A stretch of DNA of 64,000 nucleotides from NCBI RefSeq assembly GCF_028623165.1, contig NZ_CP117768.1:620001-684000 (forward strand), read 5' to 3'. A program made the translations under genes and the position numbers. Under the pieces are notes generated by a model, which saw only the letters and a list, made by a program, of their open reading frames with translations, ran no database searches and was not told where the DNA came from. This DNA is from Nostoc sp. UHCC 0926 (lineage in GTDB: Bacteria > Cyanobacteriota > Cyanobacteriia > Cyanobacteriales > Nostocaceae). This document shows, in pieces, positions 18,199 to 28,500 of this stretch (its first letter is position 1; each line of letters opens with the position of its first letter).

Positions 18199-18593
18199 TT
18201 TTATTAATCCTCCTCCTTCCTAGACACTTTCTGGTAACTCTGGTATGGTGGGCAACTACGCTCTGTTTGTGACAAGGGCGTTACCCTGCGGGATCTTGCC
18301 ACGTTTATAACCGCTTCTTTATATCCCGCCACTGATTTGGAGTACCAAATGAGCCTGGGGGACGAGGGCGCGAAATAGTTAAAATTAACAAATAAAAACT
18401 CAGTCAATATATAAGCCTATACGCATTTGAGGGAAAATAACTCTAGTGATGCCCATCAATCGGATAAATGCTTAACCAGTAATAAAAAAGCGGGTTGGGT
18501 AAATACAGCTTGATTGTTGGCGCGTGTTTCCCCCAAATTTGAAGATAAGAAATTTGTGGCTTTCTGGAAATTGTAATTTAGGTTCGGGAATCT
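18199..18593. other. Divergent intergenic region upstream of hemF
   Basis: No gene is supported; a minus-strand frame at 18204-18407 lacks motifs and a ribosome site. It should carry the promoters of hemF and the SRPBCC gene. I could not identify specific boxes. Confidence 0.4.
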
Positions 18594-19637
18594 ATGTTGA
18601 CCAACTCGCAAATACCAACTGTAGCAGCAGAATCATCGAAGTCTTTGCCAGCAACTGACGCTCAGACTAGGGTGAGTCAGTTTATGAAACAGCTGCAAGA
18701 CGAAATCACGCAAGCGTTAACAAAACTAGATGGTGTGGGCAAGTTTCTCGAAGATAGTTGGGAACGCCCAGAAGGAGGTGGAGGGCGATCGCGCGTTCTG
18801 CGCGAAGGTGCAATATTTGAACAAGCAGGTGTAAATTTTTCGGAAGTTTCGGGTTCCCATTTGCCAGCCTCAATTTTAACCCAACGCCCGGAAGCAGCAG
18901 GGCATGGCTTTTATGCCACGGGCACTTCAATGGTATTACATCCTCACAATCCTTACGTGCCCACAGTTCATCTAAATTATCGCTACTTTGAAGCGGGGCC
19001 AGTATGGTGGTTCGGCGGTGGTATTGACTTGACACCTTATTACCCCTTTGCTGAAGATGCGGCACATTTACACAAAACATTAAAACAGGCTTGTGACCAA
19101 AACCACCCAGACTATTACCCAGTGTTTAAGCGGTGGTGTGATGAATATTTCTACCTGAAGCATCGTGATGAGACACGGGGCGTAGGTGGTCTGTTTTTTG
19201 ATTACCAAGATGGTCAGGATGCTTTATATCGCGGGCCAAATCCGAATGGGGAAGCGGCTATTTATAGCAACCAAGTAGGAACACCAGCAACCCGCAATTG
19301 GGAAGATTTGTTTGCCTTTGTGCAAGACTGTGGCAGAGCATTTTTACCAGCCTACGTACCAATTGTAGAACGGCGACATGGGATGGAGTATGGTGATCGC
19401 CAACGGAATTTTCAACTCTACCGCCGGGGACGGTATGTAGAATTTAACTTAGTTTATGACCGAGGCACTATTTTTGGTCTGCAAACCAACGGACGCACCG
19501 AATCAATTCTCATGTCCCTACCACCCTTAGTGCGCTGGGAATACGGCTATAAACCGGAACCCAATACCCCCGAAGCCGAGTTGTATGAAACCTTCCTTAA
19601 GCCTCAAGATTGGAGCAACTGGACACCCAGACAATAG
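18594..19637 (+). CDS. hemF: Oxygen-dependent coproporphyrinogen III oxidase
   Basis: 347 aa. Oxidative decarboxylation of coproporphyrinogen III to protoporphyrinogen IX in haem and chlorophyll synthesis; soluble homodimer. Seen: [39 protein letters not shown], the substrate region [23 protein letters not shown], and [20 protein letters not shown] near the C terminus. Full length. The first ~25 residues before the conserved core are weakly conserved, so the exact start (ATG 18594) is less certain than the identity. A tandem AGTTAGG repeat follows directly. Confidence 0.97.
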   Translation: MLTNSQIPTVAAESSKSLPATDAQTRVSQFMKQLQDEITQALTKLDGVGKFLEDSWERPEGGGGRSRVLREGAIFEQAGVNFSEVSGSHLPASILTQRPEAAGHGFYATGTSMVLHPHNPYVPTVHLNYRYFEAGPVWWFGGGIDLTPYYPFAEDAAHLHKTLKQACDQNHPDYYPVFKRWCDEYFYLKHRDETRGVGGLFFDYQDGQDALYRGPNPNGEAAIYSNQVGTPATRNWEDLFAFVQDCGRAFLPAYVPIVERRHGMEYGDRQRNFQLYRRGRYVEFNLVYDRGTIFGLQTNGRTESILMSLPPLVRWEYGYKPEPNTPEAELYETFLKPQDWSNWTPRQ

Positions 19638-19640
19638 TTG

Positions 19641-19679
19641 AGTTAGGAGTTAGGAGTTAGGAGTTAGGAGTTAGGAGTT
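19641..19679. repeat. AGTTAGG heptamer tandem repeat
   Basis: Five exact copies of AGTTAGG begin four bases after the hemF stop codon, ending in AGTT. A pyrimidine-rich stretch of the CACTCCCC type follows (about 19681-19728). The latter is the same low-complexity type found inside the pyrB coding sequence at 36407-36484. Confidence 0.85.
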
Positions 19680-19894
19680 CTTCCCTATCTCCCATATCCT
19701 CCTCATCTCCTTCACTCCCCACTCCCTCATTTGAAATTGCTACTCAGCACTGTTTTGGTGAGTTAAACTACCAAAGGTAAGCACTTAGCAGAAAAAGGTG
19801 ACAATTTTAGCTATAGCTTGTTAATCTCTAGTGACAGCATTAGAAAATTCTGTAAGTAGTTAATCTTAAGAGGAATGCCACGGGGAGGGCTTTA

Positions 19895-20263
19895 GTGATT
19901 CAGATAGACCAAAAAAGTTATACAACCCAAGACGGAAACACCGTTATTGTTCTGACGCCAGCAGGTCGCCTAGATATCACCACTGCTTGGCAATTTCGCC
20001 TGAAGTTACAGGAGTGTATTTCCAAACTCAGTCGCCATGTAGTTGTAAATCTGGCTCAGGTAAATTTTATTGATAGTTCTGGTCTTACGTCTTTGGTAGC
20101 TGGAATGCGTGATGCTGATAAAATTAAGGGCAGTTTCCGCATCTGCAATGTACATCCAGAAGCTAAACTTGTGTTTGAAGTGACGATGATGGATACTGTC
20201 TTTGAAATCTTTGAAACAGAAGAGGAAGCTTTAGAAGGTGTACCTCGTAGCATCGCTAGCTAA
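19895..20263 (+). CDS. STAS-domain anti-sigma factor antagonist
   Basis: 122 aa, GTG start with a strong ribosome site (GGGGAGGG at 19882-19889). A single STAS domain: VIVLTPAGRLDITTAWQFRL, then NLAQVNFIDSSGLTSLVAGM with the conserved serine that is phosphorylated by an anti-sigma kinase in SpoIIAA/RsbV proteins. The acidic C terminus ends FETEEEALEG. It probably acts in partner switching, but no anti-sigma kinase or PP2C gene is nearby, so the partner is unknown. Confidence 0.9.
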   Translation: MIQIDQKSYTTQDGNTVIVLTPAGRLDITTAWQFRLKLQECISKLSRHVVVNLAQVNFIDSSGLTSLVAGMRDADKIKGSFRICNVHPEAKLVFEVTMMDTVFEIFETEEEALEGVPRSIAS

Positions 20264-20275
20264 AAAAGAGTTGGG

Positions 20276-20295
20276 AGACGCGATTAATCGCGTCT
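20276..20295. repeat. Perfect 20-bp palindrome, copy 2
   Basis: AGACGCGATTAATCGCGTCT, identical to 1221-1240. It lies 13 bases after the STAS gene stop, between it and the convergent bilin lyase gene. Here it could work as a stem-loop terminator; copy 1 lies upstream of a gene, which argues for a mobile or dispersed palindrome. Confidence 0.8.
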
Positions 20296-20345
20296 GTACA
20301 GGAGTTGGGAGTTAATTTAAACTTCATGACTTACGAATCATAACT

Positions 20346-20951
20346 TTAACTTATTGAATACTGATTTCGCTTGGTGTAGCGATAAGGGCCCATAATCGCT
20401 CCCCAAGTTGCTTTTCCAGTTGCTGGATCAATTCCTTTGTCGTAGCTGTGAAATTCTGCCGCTGTGGCTTCAAATCCCAAGGAAACATACACGCTTTTGC
20501 CAAGATAACTAAAGCTGCAACGAGTCTCTGGTAGTGGGTTAGCAGTAAACTTATAGCGATCGCGGGCTAGTGTTTCTTGAGTAACTGTTAGGATACAACC
20601 TGGTAGTAAATCTAATTGTTCGGGTGTCAGTGTGTTTAGTAAAGCCGGGTTATGACCTGCGCCGATTAAGGCACCTGGATCTTGAGGCATATAGTATTGC
20701 ACTTCCAGAGATGTGTCAGAGTTGCTCCTGTGACGTAACCGGATAATTCGCTGGCGGTAAGGTTTATCTAGGTTAATAACGTTAGCCTGTTCGGCAAACA
20801 GGGTGATGCTATCTTCTGTGAACAAATTAACTGGTCTTTGCCACAGGCGCAGGTGGACATACCAAACTGGTTCTCCTATGGCTTGTTCTCGATTATCAAA
20901 TTCACCAGCTAGGTACTCACCTAAAGCAATTAACTGTGGCGAGAAATTCAT
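20346..20951 (-). CDS. cpcT: CpcT/CpeT-type phycobilin chromophore lyase
   Basis: 201 aa. T-type lyases attach phycocyanobilin to a cysteine of phycobiliprotein beta subunits (Cys-153-type site for CpcT). Family features seen: LGEYLAGEFDNREQAIGEPV, PVWYVHLRLWQRPVNLF, LEVQYYMPQDPGALIGAG, and the C-terminal GATWGAIMGPYRYTKR-type end (TWGAIMGPYRYTKRNQYSIS). No phycobilisome operon is adjacent, so which subunit it serves (PC or PEC) cannot be told; a paralogue elsewhere is likely. Symbol given for the family. Confidence 0.87.
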   Translation of the reverse strand: MNFSPQLIALGEYLAGEFDNREQAIGEPVWYVHLRLWQRPVNLFTEDSITLFAEQANVINLDKPYRQRIIRLRHRSNSDTSLEVQYYMPQDPGALIGAGHNPALLNTLTPEQLDLLPGCILTVTQETLARDRYKFTANPLPETRCSFSYLGKSVYVSLGFEATAAEFHSYDKGIDPATGKATWGAIMGPYRYTKRNQYSIS

Positions 20952-21154
20952 AAATGTGAAAAACGAATCATTAAAGATGATAATTTTTGGCTAGTTTTTT
21001 AGCGGAAAGGGTCTTATCCCCTGTGGCTACCAGCTGATAAAATACTTCTGATTTATCTATATTGTAAATGAACCCGTCACCAGCTAAAAGCTAAACTTGG
21101 CAAAGTAGCCTTTAAGCGAGAAAATAAGAATACGTCGCCCTTAACATTTTCTTT

Positions 21155-21862
21155 GTGAATAACGTCCGTACTGTCTCTGATACAAAACGAACTTTTTACA
21201 ATCTTCACACCCGTCCGATCAACACTATTTATCGTCGGGTAGTTGAAGAATTGATGGTGGAAATGCATCTGCTGTCAGTAAATATCGATTTTAGCTACAA
21301 TCCAATTTATGCCTTGGGCGTCGTCACTACCTTTGACCGCTTCATGCAAGGCTATCTACCAGAACGGGATCAAGAATCAATTTTTAACGCCCTATGTCGG
21401 GCTATAGAGCAAGATCCGCAACACTATCAACAGGATGCCGCAAGATTGCAAGCTGTAGCTAAAGGTTTGCAAGTTAAAGATTTAATCGCGTGGTTGGGCC
21501 AAACTACTTTCTTAGATCGAGATGCTGACTTGCAAGCGCAACTGCAAGCGATCGCCAATAACCCTAACTTTAAATACAACCGTTTGTTCGCAATTGGTGT
21601 ATTTTCGTTATTGGAACAGTCAGATCCGGAATTGGTCAAAGATGAAAAGCAACTTACGGAGGCGCTGAAAGCGATCGCTGCTGGCTTGCACCTGTCTGAT
21701 GACAAACTCAACAAAGATTTGGAGCTATACCGTTCTAATCTAGACAAGATGGCGCAAGCACTGGTGGTGATGGCAGATATGCTCTCAGCCGATCGCAAAA
21801 AACGCGAACAACGTAAACAACAATCAACTACCCCAGTTGCTCCCCCAAGTTCTAACGAATAG
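21155..21862 (+). CDS. psb29: Photosystem II biogenesis protein Psb29 / Thf1
   Basis: 235 aa with a GTG start: MNNVRTVSDTKRTFYNLHTR, then PINTIYRRVVEELMVEMHLL, FSYNPIYALGVVTTFDRFMQ and GYLPERDQESIFNALCRA. This is the diagnostic N-terminal half of Thf1/Psb29, a thylakoid-associated helical protein needed for FtsH protease accumulation and PSII repair. The C-terminal third is charged (DRKKREQRKQQ) and low complexity, as in other cyanobacterial members. Monocistronic, convergent with the holin-like gene. Confidence 0.95.
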   Translation: MNNVRTVSDTKRTFYNLHTRPINTIYRRVVEELMVEMHLLSVNIDFSYNPIYALGVVTTFDRFMQGYLPERDQESIFNALCRAIEQDPQHYQQDAARLQAVAKGLQVKDLIAWLGQTTFLDRDADLQAQLQAIANNPNFKYNRLFAIGVFSLLEQSDPELVKDEKQLTEALKAIAAGLHLSDDKLNKDLELYRSNLDKMAQALVVMADMLSADRKKREQRKQQSTTPVAPPSSNE

Positions 21863-21883
21863 TTAGGAGATGGAAGGGAGGAG

Positions 21884-21945
21884 TGAGGAGTTAGGAGTTA
21901 GAAGTTGTAATAACTCTTAACTCCTAACTATTAACTCCTAACTTT
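21884..21945. repeat. Inverted AGTTAGG/CTAACTCC heptamer repeat
   Basis: GAGGAGTTAGGAGTTAGAAG is followed by AACTCTTAACTCCTAACTATTAACTCC-type sequence in the opposite orientation, able to form a stem between the convergent psb29 and holin-like genes. Likely 3'-end structure. Confidence 0.6.
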
Positions 21946-21950
21946 TGATT

Positions 21951-22313
21951 TTAGACGCCCAATAATTTGTAGATTAAGCTGTTAATTATAGTTAGCATAA
22001 ATGCCCCAATAACAGCACTCCAAATACCGTAACGCAAGCGAAAGCCTTCTACTAACAAAGCAGCAATACTAAAGCAAACTACGGCAATCATAAATGTGAA
22101 AATGCTGGATAACAAGTCCAATGTGAGTAAATTTGGGACTGCAAAAACGATGCTTAAAATCGGTCTGACTATTGCTGTTACGATACCAAGCACTGCGGCA
22201 GAAAGGAAGGCTTTACCTGGAGTGTCAATTTCGACTCCTAGAGGCAATTTGCTAATTATCAACAAGCTGATAGCTGTTACTACCCAAACAATTAAAAGCG
22301 TCATAATATTCAT
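21951..22313 (-). CDS. Phage holin family (four-TM) membrane protein, paralogue 1
   Basis: 120 aa with four hydrophobic segments: about 4-22, 32-52, 62-85 and 95-115. PGKAFLSAAVLGIVTAIVRP has the N/R-P pattern after helix 2 of the small membrane family named for phage holin family 4 (PF04020). Despite the name, chromosomal members are not phage genes and their role is unknown. A paralogue lies at 45092-45490. Start ATG at 22313. Confidence 0.8.
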   Translation of the reverse strand: MNIMTLLIVWVVTAISLLIISKLPLGVEIDTPGKAFLSAAVLGIVTAIVRPILSIVFAVPNLLTLDLLSSIFTFMIAVVCFSIAALLVEGFRLRYGIWSAVIGAFMLTIINSLIYKLLGV

Positions 22314-22593
22314 GCCACAATCCCTGAAACGTGAATGGCAATTGGTGATAAATTACTTCAGTTTATCGGTGGAAAAATCTTTAAAGCTCAACCAATTATC
22401 TATAAATTAGCAGGAAATTTTTCTCTAACCGAATTTTATTTTAGATATCTTTAGGTTTGGGAAAGAGCTTGAAGGGAAGTGGAAAGATGAGATAAATTCT
22501 AACTCTTTCCTGCTCCCCTGGTTACTGAGCTTGTCCTGAGCGTAGCCGTTGGCGCAGCCTCTCCAAGAGTTGTATGCTCCCCCTTGCCCTATC

Positions 22594-23274
22594 TCATCTT
22601 TTAAGAGGAGGTTGGGTTTTTTTAGGTGCTACAGGCGCTTGAGATGCTGGTGGGTTGGAAATACCAGGATTGATAGGACTGATGCCTTGTCCAGTTGGAG
22701 ATTGACTTACGCCAGGAAAGGGTACGGAATTGGGTGCTAAGGGAAATTTAGGGTTAAGATTCCCTTGGGGATTGATGCCTGGAATTGGTGCAGCACCAGG
22801 ATTGATTGGGAAAGAGGGGATATTAGGCTGGTTGAGTAAGTTTGTGGGTGGTTGAGATGGGCCAGGAATAATTCCCAAAGAAACGCGATCGCCCCCTACT
22901 TGCCGCAGCAAATCTAATGTCTCAATTACATCATTGTAAGTTGCTGTCCGCGAAGCATTCAGCACCACAACAGCACTAGGGTTTGCTTGGAGATACTGTT
23001 TTAACCTCGCTCCCAAATCCTCCCGTTTGACAAGCTGTTTTTCTATGTAAGTATTGCCAACAGCATCGATAGTTACAATCAGACTTCCACTCTGTGATGT
23101 TATTCCAGATACTGAACTAGCGCTGGCTTTGGGCAAATCAACATTTATTGCCTGTTGTCGTGTAAATTGTAAAGCCGCTAATAGAAAAAACGTCAGAATA
23201 CAAAAAACGACATCAATTAAAGGGATGATTTGAATTTGGACTTCTTCAATTGGAGTATGTAGATTAACTTTCAT
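22594..23274 (-). CDS. exbD: ExbD/TolR-type biopolymer transport protein
   Basis: 226 aa. One N-terminal membrane helix (about 18-38) containing the functional aspartate in PLIDVVFCILTFFLLAALQF, then a periplasmic ExbD domain (TIDAVGNTYIEKQLVKREDL) to about residue 135. The C-terminal 90 residues are an unusual Pro/Asn/Gly-rich tail (LLNQPNIPSFPINPGAAPIP) ending basic (KKTQPPLKR). It forms the proton channel with ExbB and energises outer-membrane transport through TonB. The upstream exbB gene ends 41 bp away, so the pair is an operon. No tonB gene is seen here. Confidence 0.92.
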   Translation of the reverse strand: MKVNLHTPIEEVQIQIIPLIDVVFCILTFFLLAALQFTRQQAINVDLPKASASSVSGITSQSGSLIVTIDAVGNTYIEKQLVKREDLGARLKQYLQANPSAVVVLNASRTATYNDVIETLDLLRQVGGDRVSLGIIPGPSQPPTNLLNQPNIPSFPINPGAAPIPGINPQGNLNPKFPLAPNSVPFPGVSQSPTGQGISPINPGISNPPASQAPVAPKKTQPPLKR

Positions 23275-23315
23275 TTTCTCAATTTAAACGCCTGGTTTTG
23301 GGGTTGAATTCTTGA

Positions 23316-24044
23316 CTAATTAGATGCATTCGGCGGTTCAGGAGGTTCAGAAACCTTAGTCTTTCCTGGCTTGCGGGGTGGAGTGAAATTTTCCGGCACA
23401 ATTGCTGATGTACTATTACTAAAATCAGGCGGAGACTGGCGATAGAGCAATTCCATCTCATTCCCTGCCTTCCGAAAAACTTTGACTTGGTTGACTACAA
23501 AACTTTGAAATAGGCGGTAAAATATCAAACTAATGATGGCAACTATTAACCCCGTTGCAGTAGCAATCAGGGATTCACCAATACCAGTAGTCACCCCAGC
23601 TGTAGATTCAGTTCCCAAATCGCCAATCCGAATTGCTCGCAAAGCGCGGATTAAACCCAAAACCGTGCCCAACAATCCCAGCAATGGCGCTAGGGCAATT
23701 ACGGCTTCTAAAAGTTTTTCACCTCGCCGCATTCCAGCCAATTCGTCTTCTGCTGTAGCCTCCAGTGCTAGTCGAAAGGTTTCGGCATCAGTTTTTGGAA
23801 AACGTAAGGGGGCGTAGAGAAAACGCCCAACAGGCTGATGGCTTGCAAGTCTTGCAATGTCCGCAGCTACTTGCCAATTATCCTGGGCAGCATCCAGGAT
23901 GCGATCGACTATTTGCTTTTCCTGAGTCAAAATTCGCAACCAGAACCACAAACGCTCGAAAATCACACTCAAAGACAGAATCGACAGAACTAACAAAGGC
24001 CACATCGCTGGCCCGCCCTTATAAAACAAATCTAAAATATCCAC
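23316..24044 (-). CDS. exbB: ExbB/TolQ/MotA-type proton channel protein
   Basis: 242 aa with a GTG start preceded by GGAGG. Three hydrophobic segments: about 14-35, 115-140 and 155-180. The MotA/TolQ/ExbB core is [20 protein letters not shown] and [20 protein letters not shown]. Works with ExbD, directly downstream, as proton-driven motor for TonB-dependent uptake (iron, vitamin B12) or envelope maintenance. The C terminus is Pro/Lys-rich and dispensable-looking. Confidence 0.93.
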   Translation of the reverse strand: MDILDLFYKGGPAMWPLLVLSILSLSVIFERLWFWLRILTQEKQIVDRILDAAQDNWQVAADIARLASHQPVGRFLYAPLRFPKTDAETFRLALEATAEDELAGMRRGEKLLEAVIALAPLLGLLGTVLGLIRALRAIRIGDLGTESTAGVTTGIGESLIATATGLIVAIISLIFYRLFQSFVVNQVKVFRKAGNEMELLYRQSPPDFSNSTSAIVPENFTPPRKPGKTKVSEPPEPPNASN

Positions 24045-24139
24045 TGTTTAAATTTCCTCCCTTTATGACTAGAGCAAATGTGCTAAAGCATTTTAATTCT
24101 AGAGATTAATGCAAAATGAGGGACTTCCAAAATATAAAT

Positions 24140-24609
24140 TTATCGAAAACCTAAAAAGACAGTGTAAGCATGGCGTATTTGACTTAGACTGCTGCACAAA
24201 CTTGCTGCTGGGTAAGGCAATTGAATGATCAACTCACTTCCTTCACCAAAAGTAGAAAAACATTCCAGTTTACCACCATGTTTTTCGGTGATAAATGGAT
24301 ATCAGCTGCAACCATTCCCAGGAATCGATTCTGCACATCATAAATGGGACGATCTGCTGAAGCAACAATGTATGGATGATTGGGATAATTCCAGGTGAAA
24401 ATCCGCAACCAGATAGGTTTACCCGCTTTTACGGCTTCGGTATACCAAGTTTCCTTAAAGTTATCCCAATCATAAATAGTAGTGATATGGGTGCGATCGC
24501 CCTGATTATTTGTTGCATAAGTAGAGATATTTTTTGGAGGCTTGGCATCCCAATCATCAATCGTGACGGGTTTGCGATCGTAACGAGCAGATCCTGTGGT
24601 ACTAAACTC
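24140..24609 (-). pseudogene. Collapsed sensor histidine kinase (Cache sensor joined to kinase tail)
   Basis: Two fragments of one protein type are visible on the minus strand. 24609-24293 codes a Cache-like periplasmic sensor piece: TTGSARYDRKPVTIDDWDAK, WDNFKETWYTEAVKAGKPIW and FLGMVAADIHL. 24292-24140, in another frame, codes the last part of a histidine kinase ATPase domain: ITEKHGGKLECFSTFGEGSE followed by LIIQLP. The membrane helix, HAMP, dimerisation domain, N and G1 boxes are missing, and a stop closes the frame on the N-terminal side (24610-24612). This fits a large internal deletion plus truncation of a two-component sensor gene. Confidence 0.8.
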
Positions 24610-24742
24610 TTATGCAGAATCACAGAGTAGGTATTTGGTGACAGATTACGAGTAGCGTCTTCCAGACTAACTAGGGCGGTTATTCCCACCAGGAATTTTT
24701 AGGATAATTTGCCAAAATTAAAGATAACTGGAGGTTCAAAAT

Positions 24743-25057
24743 ATGAAATTTTCAATCCAATCACTTTACACCTGGTATGGCGATTTGCTTCGTAACCCTA
24801 AATACCGTTGGTGGGCAATTTTAGGAACACTAGTCTATTTGGCCAGCCCAATTGATATTCTTCCAGATTTTATACCCGTTGTCGGGCAGATTGATGATGT
24901 TTTCCTTTTGACTTTGCTGGTTTCTGAGGTGTCTGGGCTAGTAATTGAGGGCTGGAAAGCTCGTAAGGGTGATGTAGGCACTGAAGCACCTAATACCACT
25001 GAGGCTTCTACCTCTACTGGAAGTACGATTGATATTGATGCTGTTTCTGTTAAGTAG
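24743..25057 (+). CDS. DUF1232 (YkvA-like) small membrane protein
   Basis: 104 aa with ribosome site GGAGG (24730-24734). The DUF1232 signature is WWAILGTLVYLASPIDILPD followed by FIPVVGQIDDVFLLTLLV, which makes one or two membrane segments at about 24-42 and 50-66. The C-terminal 35 residues are Thr/Ser/Glu-rich and disordered. Function unknown; the family is common in bacteria and plastids. Confidence 0.88.
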   Translation: MKFSIQSLYTWYGDLLRNPKYRWWAILGTLVYLASPIDILPDFIPVVGQIDDVFLLTLLVSEVSGLVIEGWKARKGDVGTEAPNTTEASTSTGSTIDIDAVSVK

Positions 25058-25178
25058 ATTTAATAAAACCCCTGCTTTTGGAATCTGAGGTGGGGGATAT
25101 TTTTTTTAACGCATAGGCGCTTCGCCTTCCCGCAGGGTAGGAACGCAGAGGGAAACGCAAAGGAACACAGAGGGAAAG

Positions 25179-25556
25179 TTAGAGGTTGTTGGCTACACGT
25201 TTAATACCTTCTTTGAGGTGAAGGACGTTAAAGTTGAGGAGAAGACCTAGTTTGCAGTTTGCTAGTTTGAGATAGGTTAAGAGTTGAACGGAATGAATCG
25301 GGTGGAAGGATTCTACAGATTTAATCTCTACAATTACTTGGTTTTCGACAATCAAATCTAATCGATAAACACATTCCAATTGCACATCTTGGTAAACCAA
25401 GGGTAATGGAATTTGCTTACCAACATTCAATTCGGCTTTCTTCAACTCGTAATCCAAGCACTCCTCATAAGCTGACTCCAACAAACCAGGCCCCAAAGCA
25501 GTATGCACCCTCATCGCACAACCAATAATCATTCCACTCAACTCATTCTCTCTCAT
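25179..25556 (-). CDS. GxxExxY family protein
   Basis: 125 aa. The name-giving motif is in LGPGLLESAYEECLDYEL; then GKQIPLPLVYQDVQLECVYR and the nuclease-like DLIVENQVIVEIKSVESFHP, with D...E-x-K spacing as in PD-(D/E)xK folds. Function is unproven; these genes are scattered and often embedded in repeats. Here both sides carry CGCAGAGG/CGCAAAGG-type repeats in inverted orientation (25128-25176 and 25552-25596), so the gene looks like an inserted cassette. Start ATG at 25556. Confidence 0.85.
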   Translation of the reverse strand: MRENELSGMIIGCAMRVHTALGPGLLESAYEECLDYELKKAELNVGKQIPLPLVYQDVQLECVYRLDLIVENQVIVEIKSVESFHPIHSVQLLTYLKLANCKLGLLLNFNVLHLKEGIKRVANNL

Positions 25557-25597
25557 CCTCTGCGTTCCTCTGCGCTTACCCTTGCGCCCCTTTGCGT

Positions 25598-28500
25598 TTA
25601 AAAATCTTTCACAAATTCCGTCAAGAACCTAAATGCCTTCAAAATATAACTAGCACAATCTCTAGGAGAGGTATTGTAAAACGATCGCCACGCACTCGCC
25701 TTATCTTCATCATAGCGATCGCTGCGATGAGTATGGTTTTCTAGCCATGCCAATCGCACTGCATGACCAATTAACACATCCAACACGATATATTCTTCGA
25801 TTTGCAGGTTGGGATTATTAGCTGCGATCGCTCCTAATTCTATTAATGCTTCAATATTAACTTGGCGGTATTCTGGAGCTTCTATTTTATTCAACAGATG
25901 CTCAACTAACAGAGCAAAATTTCTTTCCCCCGCTGTCATTTCCGACAGCATTATCTCACTATCTAAACGATTGCGGCGCTCTAGTTTATCCCCAATTACT
26001 AGCCCCTTGCAATGTCGCATTAATAACCAAACTTGCTTAAAAAACTCTTTTGGTACGCGCCCCGTCGCACCCTCGGCTTGACGAAACCGCCGCCAACCGC
26101 CTGGTGGGACTTGTATTTCTTCGGCGATTGCTGGTAACACCACCCAAGCAATATCACTTTCTTTTTGTTTGACGTGCAGTGATTCTTGCTGGCGTAACAG
26201 GTTACTCATGCCAGTATATCCAGTTAATACCTGACGCAAGCGCATTTTTACTTCAAAGGGTGAAAGTTGCATTAAGTAATCGTATGCTTCATCTTGGGTA
26301 ACATGCAATTCTCGTGCTAGTTCGCTGGTAATCAATAAGATGAGATAGCCAACTCTCAGCGTCAGTAGTCCCTGAAATAGTTCAGGTTCTGAGCGAATTA
26401 AGATACCAAGATAGATTAAAATCTCTTGGGTAAGGACGCGATCGCGTATATCTTCACGGCAAAAATGATTAATTTTATCAGCAATTTCATCATGAGACAT
26501 GGGTACGGTAATCAGGGACGCCTCACTGTAAGCTTTACCCACAGCAATTTGCTTACCCCGCACCAAAATACTCGTCACTGCATCTGATAGGCTGATATCA
26601 ACCATTTGCCGTAACCCCGCAGCCCGGCGTACCACTGCCCAAATACTTAAATCTCCAGCTTTGGTGTAAACTTCATCGAGTAAATCGGCTACAGTGACGC
26701 GATATCCTGGGCCGCCATACCCTGTATCAAATTCCATTCCTTGCAAGCGAATTAAAGTTTGCAATAACTCAATTTGCTCGTAGATATTCTCTGATGAACG
26801 CAAATAAGAAAGTAATAACCCCAAGTTGGTTTCACACTCCATTTGAAATTCTTGGGTATGTCCTAAGCGCCAGTTTTTCTCAGGATGATAAGCTAGATAA
26901 TAGCAACGTAGTCCAGCATTTTTCACTGGCGATCGCGAGAATTCTGCATTTGGGAGAAAATCAATTCTTTGGATTCCAGCTGTCAGTATTAGCTGATTTA
27001 GCCGCCCTAATTTCACCCGCACACCGTTACAAACACCATCTTTCAGTTCTTGCATCAGTTCTAGTAATGCTTCAGAACCGATTTCTAACATGGTGTGCGT
27101 CAACATTAAAGTCAGAGTCGGACGCCCTAAATCGCTCCAATATTTTTGAATGTAAGCTAGTTCGCTTCTAATTTGATCCAGCAAAAAATGGTAATCGAGG
27201 GTTAAGTAAAACTGTTGAGAGTCTGAAAATGAAGGTAAAAATACAATTGTTTCACCGCGAATCCGAAAGATTCTAGATGTTGTCAAACTCCGCAGCCGCC
27301 GCACTGGCCGCCCAGTTAAACCAAGTTTTTCATTACGTCCAATTTGGGTATAAATAGCGGAAAATTCTCCAGCTTTTCTCACCTGAATCGGTTCTACTTG
27401 GGTAGGCGTTTGCGCTTCGATTCCGTGGACTTCTAGTTTCGTCTGTAAATCTTCATCTTCTGCTAGCAAGGCAATTTGTACCAATGCCTCACGTTGTTTT
27501 CCCACACACAAATGTCTTCCCAAAGGGTCGATATCACCAACGGCAAGTAACCCTTCACTCAACATTTGACTGAGAAGATATAAACTCTGCGCCCACACTA
27601 AGGGGATATTTTCATTGGGCAAACGTGGTTGCGTTTGTGGTGCTACCTTTTCGGCTTCTATGCTTTCGGCTGGGACATAATAAAGTTCTGGCAATAAACG
27701 TAAACCATTTTGTTCTATAAGTAATGATTCTAAAAGCTCTTGGTATTTTTGAACTTGTTCTTGCTCACCCCGAAATAATCCATCTAGAACTAAATAAGTG
27801 AAAAACAATGGCCATTCGCATTCAATATGCTCAAATTGCTTCAGTTCCCACGGTTCGTAATGTAAGCGGTGATTGTCTTCTAAAACGGTTTGGTGTCCAT
27901 CACGTAGGAAGCGTTTGCAGCCGTATTTACCTGCGAGTTTGTTGATAATATCGTTTAAAGTGCGATCGCGTAACTGCGAATCTTCTACTGCAAAGGCAGG
28001 ATAACTAATAATACTTAACAGTGCCGCATCAATTTCTTTGGAACCAGATTCCCTCGGTAATAGGGATTCTAAAGTAATCCGGGCGCGGGCGATTTCATCT
28101 GGTAGCACATGAATCACCGATGCTTGACTACCACGCACACCAAACAAATCCAATCCATTGATAGCTTCTAAAGCAGCTTTTGCCATCCCTACGGAACTGG
28201 CGTTTAACTCAGCATTACCACGATTAATTTTATTACCACGTTCCCAAATGCCGTAATCTGGTGTGCGGTAAGCTCGTCCAATGTAGTAAACCAAATTTTG
28301 GACGAAATTCACTTCATCAATCGTATAAATTATTTGCAATCCGGCAGCGGTCATTTGCGCCAATATCAGTAAAAATATAGATGTGGCATCAAGTTGCAAA
28401 TGTCCCCATTGGTCATCACCAACAACAATGTCGCCAGTCGCGGTATTGTATTTAGCGTGCAGTCCATCCAGTAGCGACTGAGTATGTTTAAATGTCTCTA

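Noticed and set aside
18204..18407. 67-codon minus-strand frame next to the SRPBCC gene
   Set aside because: No ribosome site or family; overlaps GC-rich repeat-like sequence.
21951..22313. Holin-like genes as evidence of a prophage
   Set aside because: This family is widespread as chromosomal membrane proteins; there are no phage structural, integrase or lysin genes in the window.
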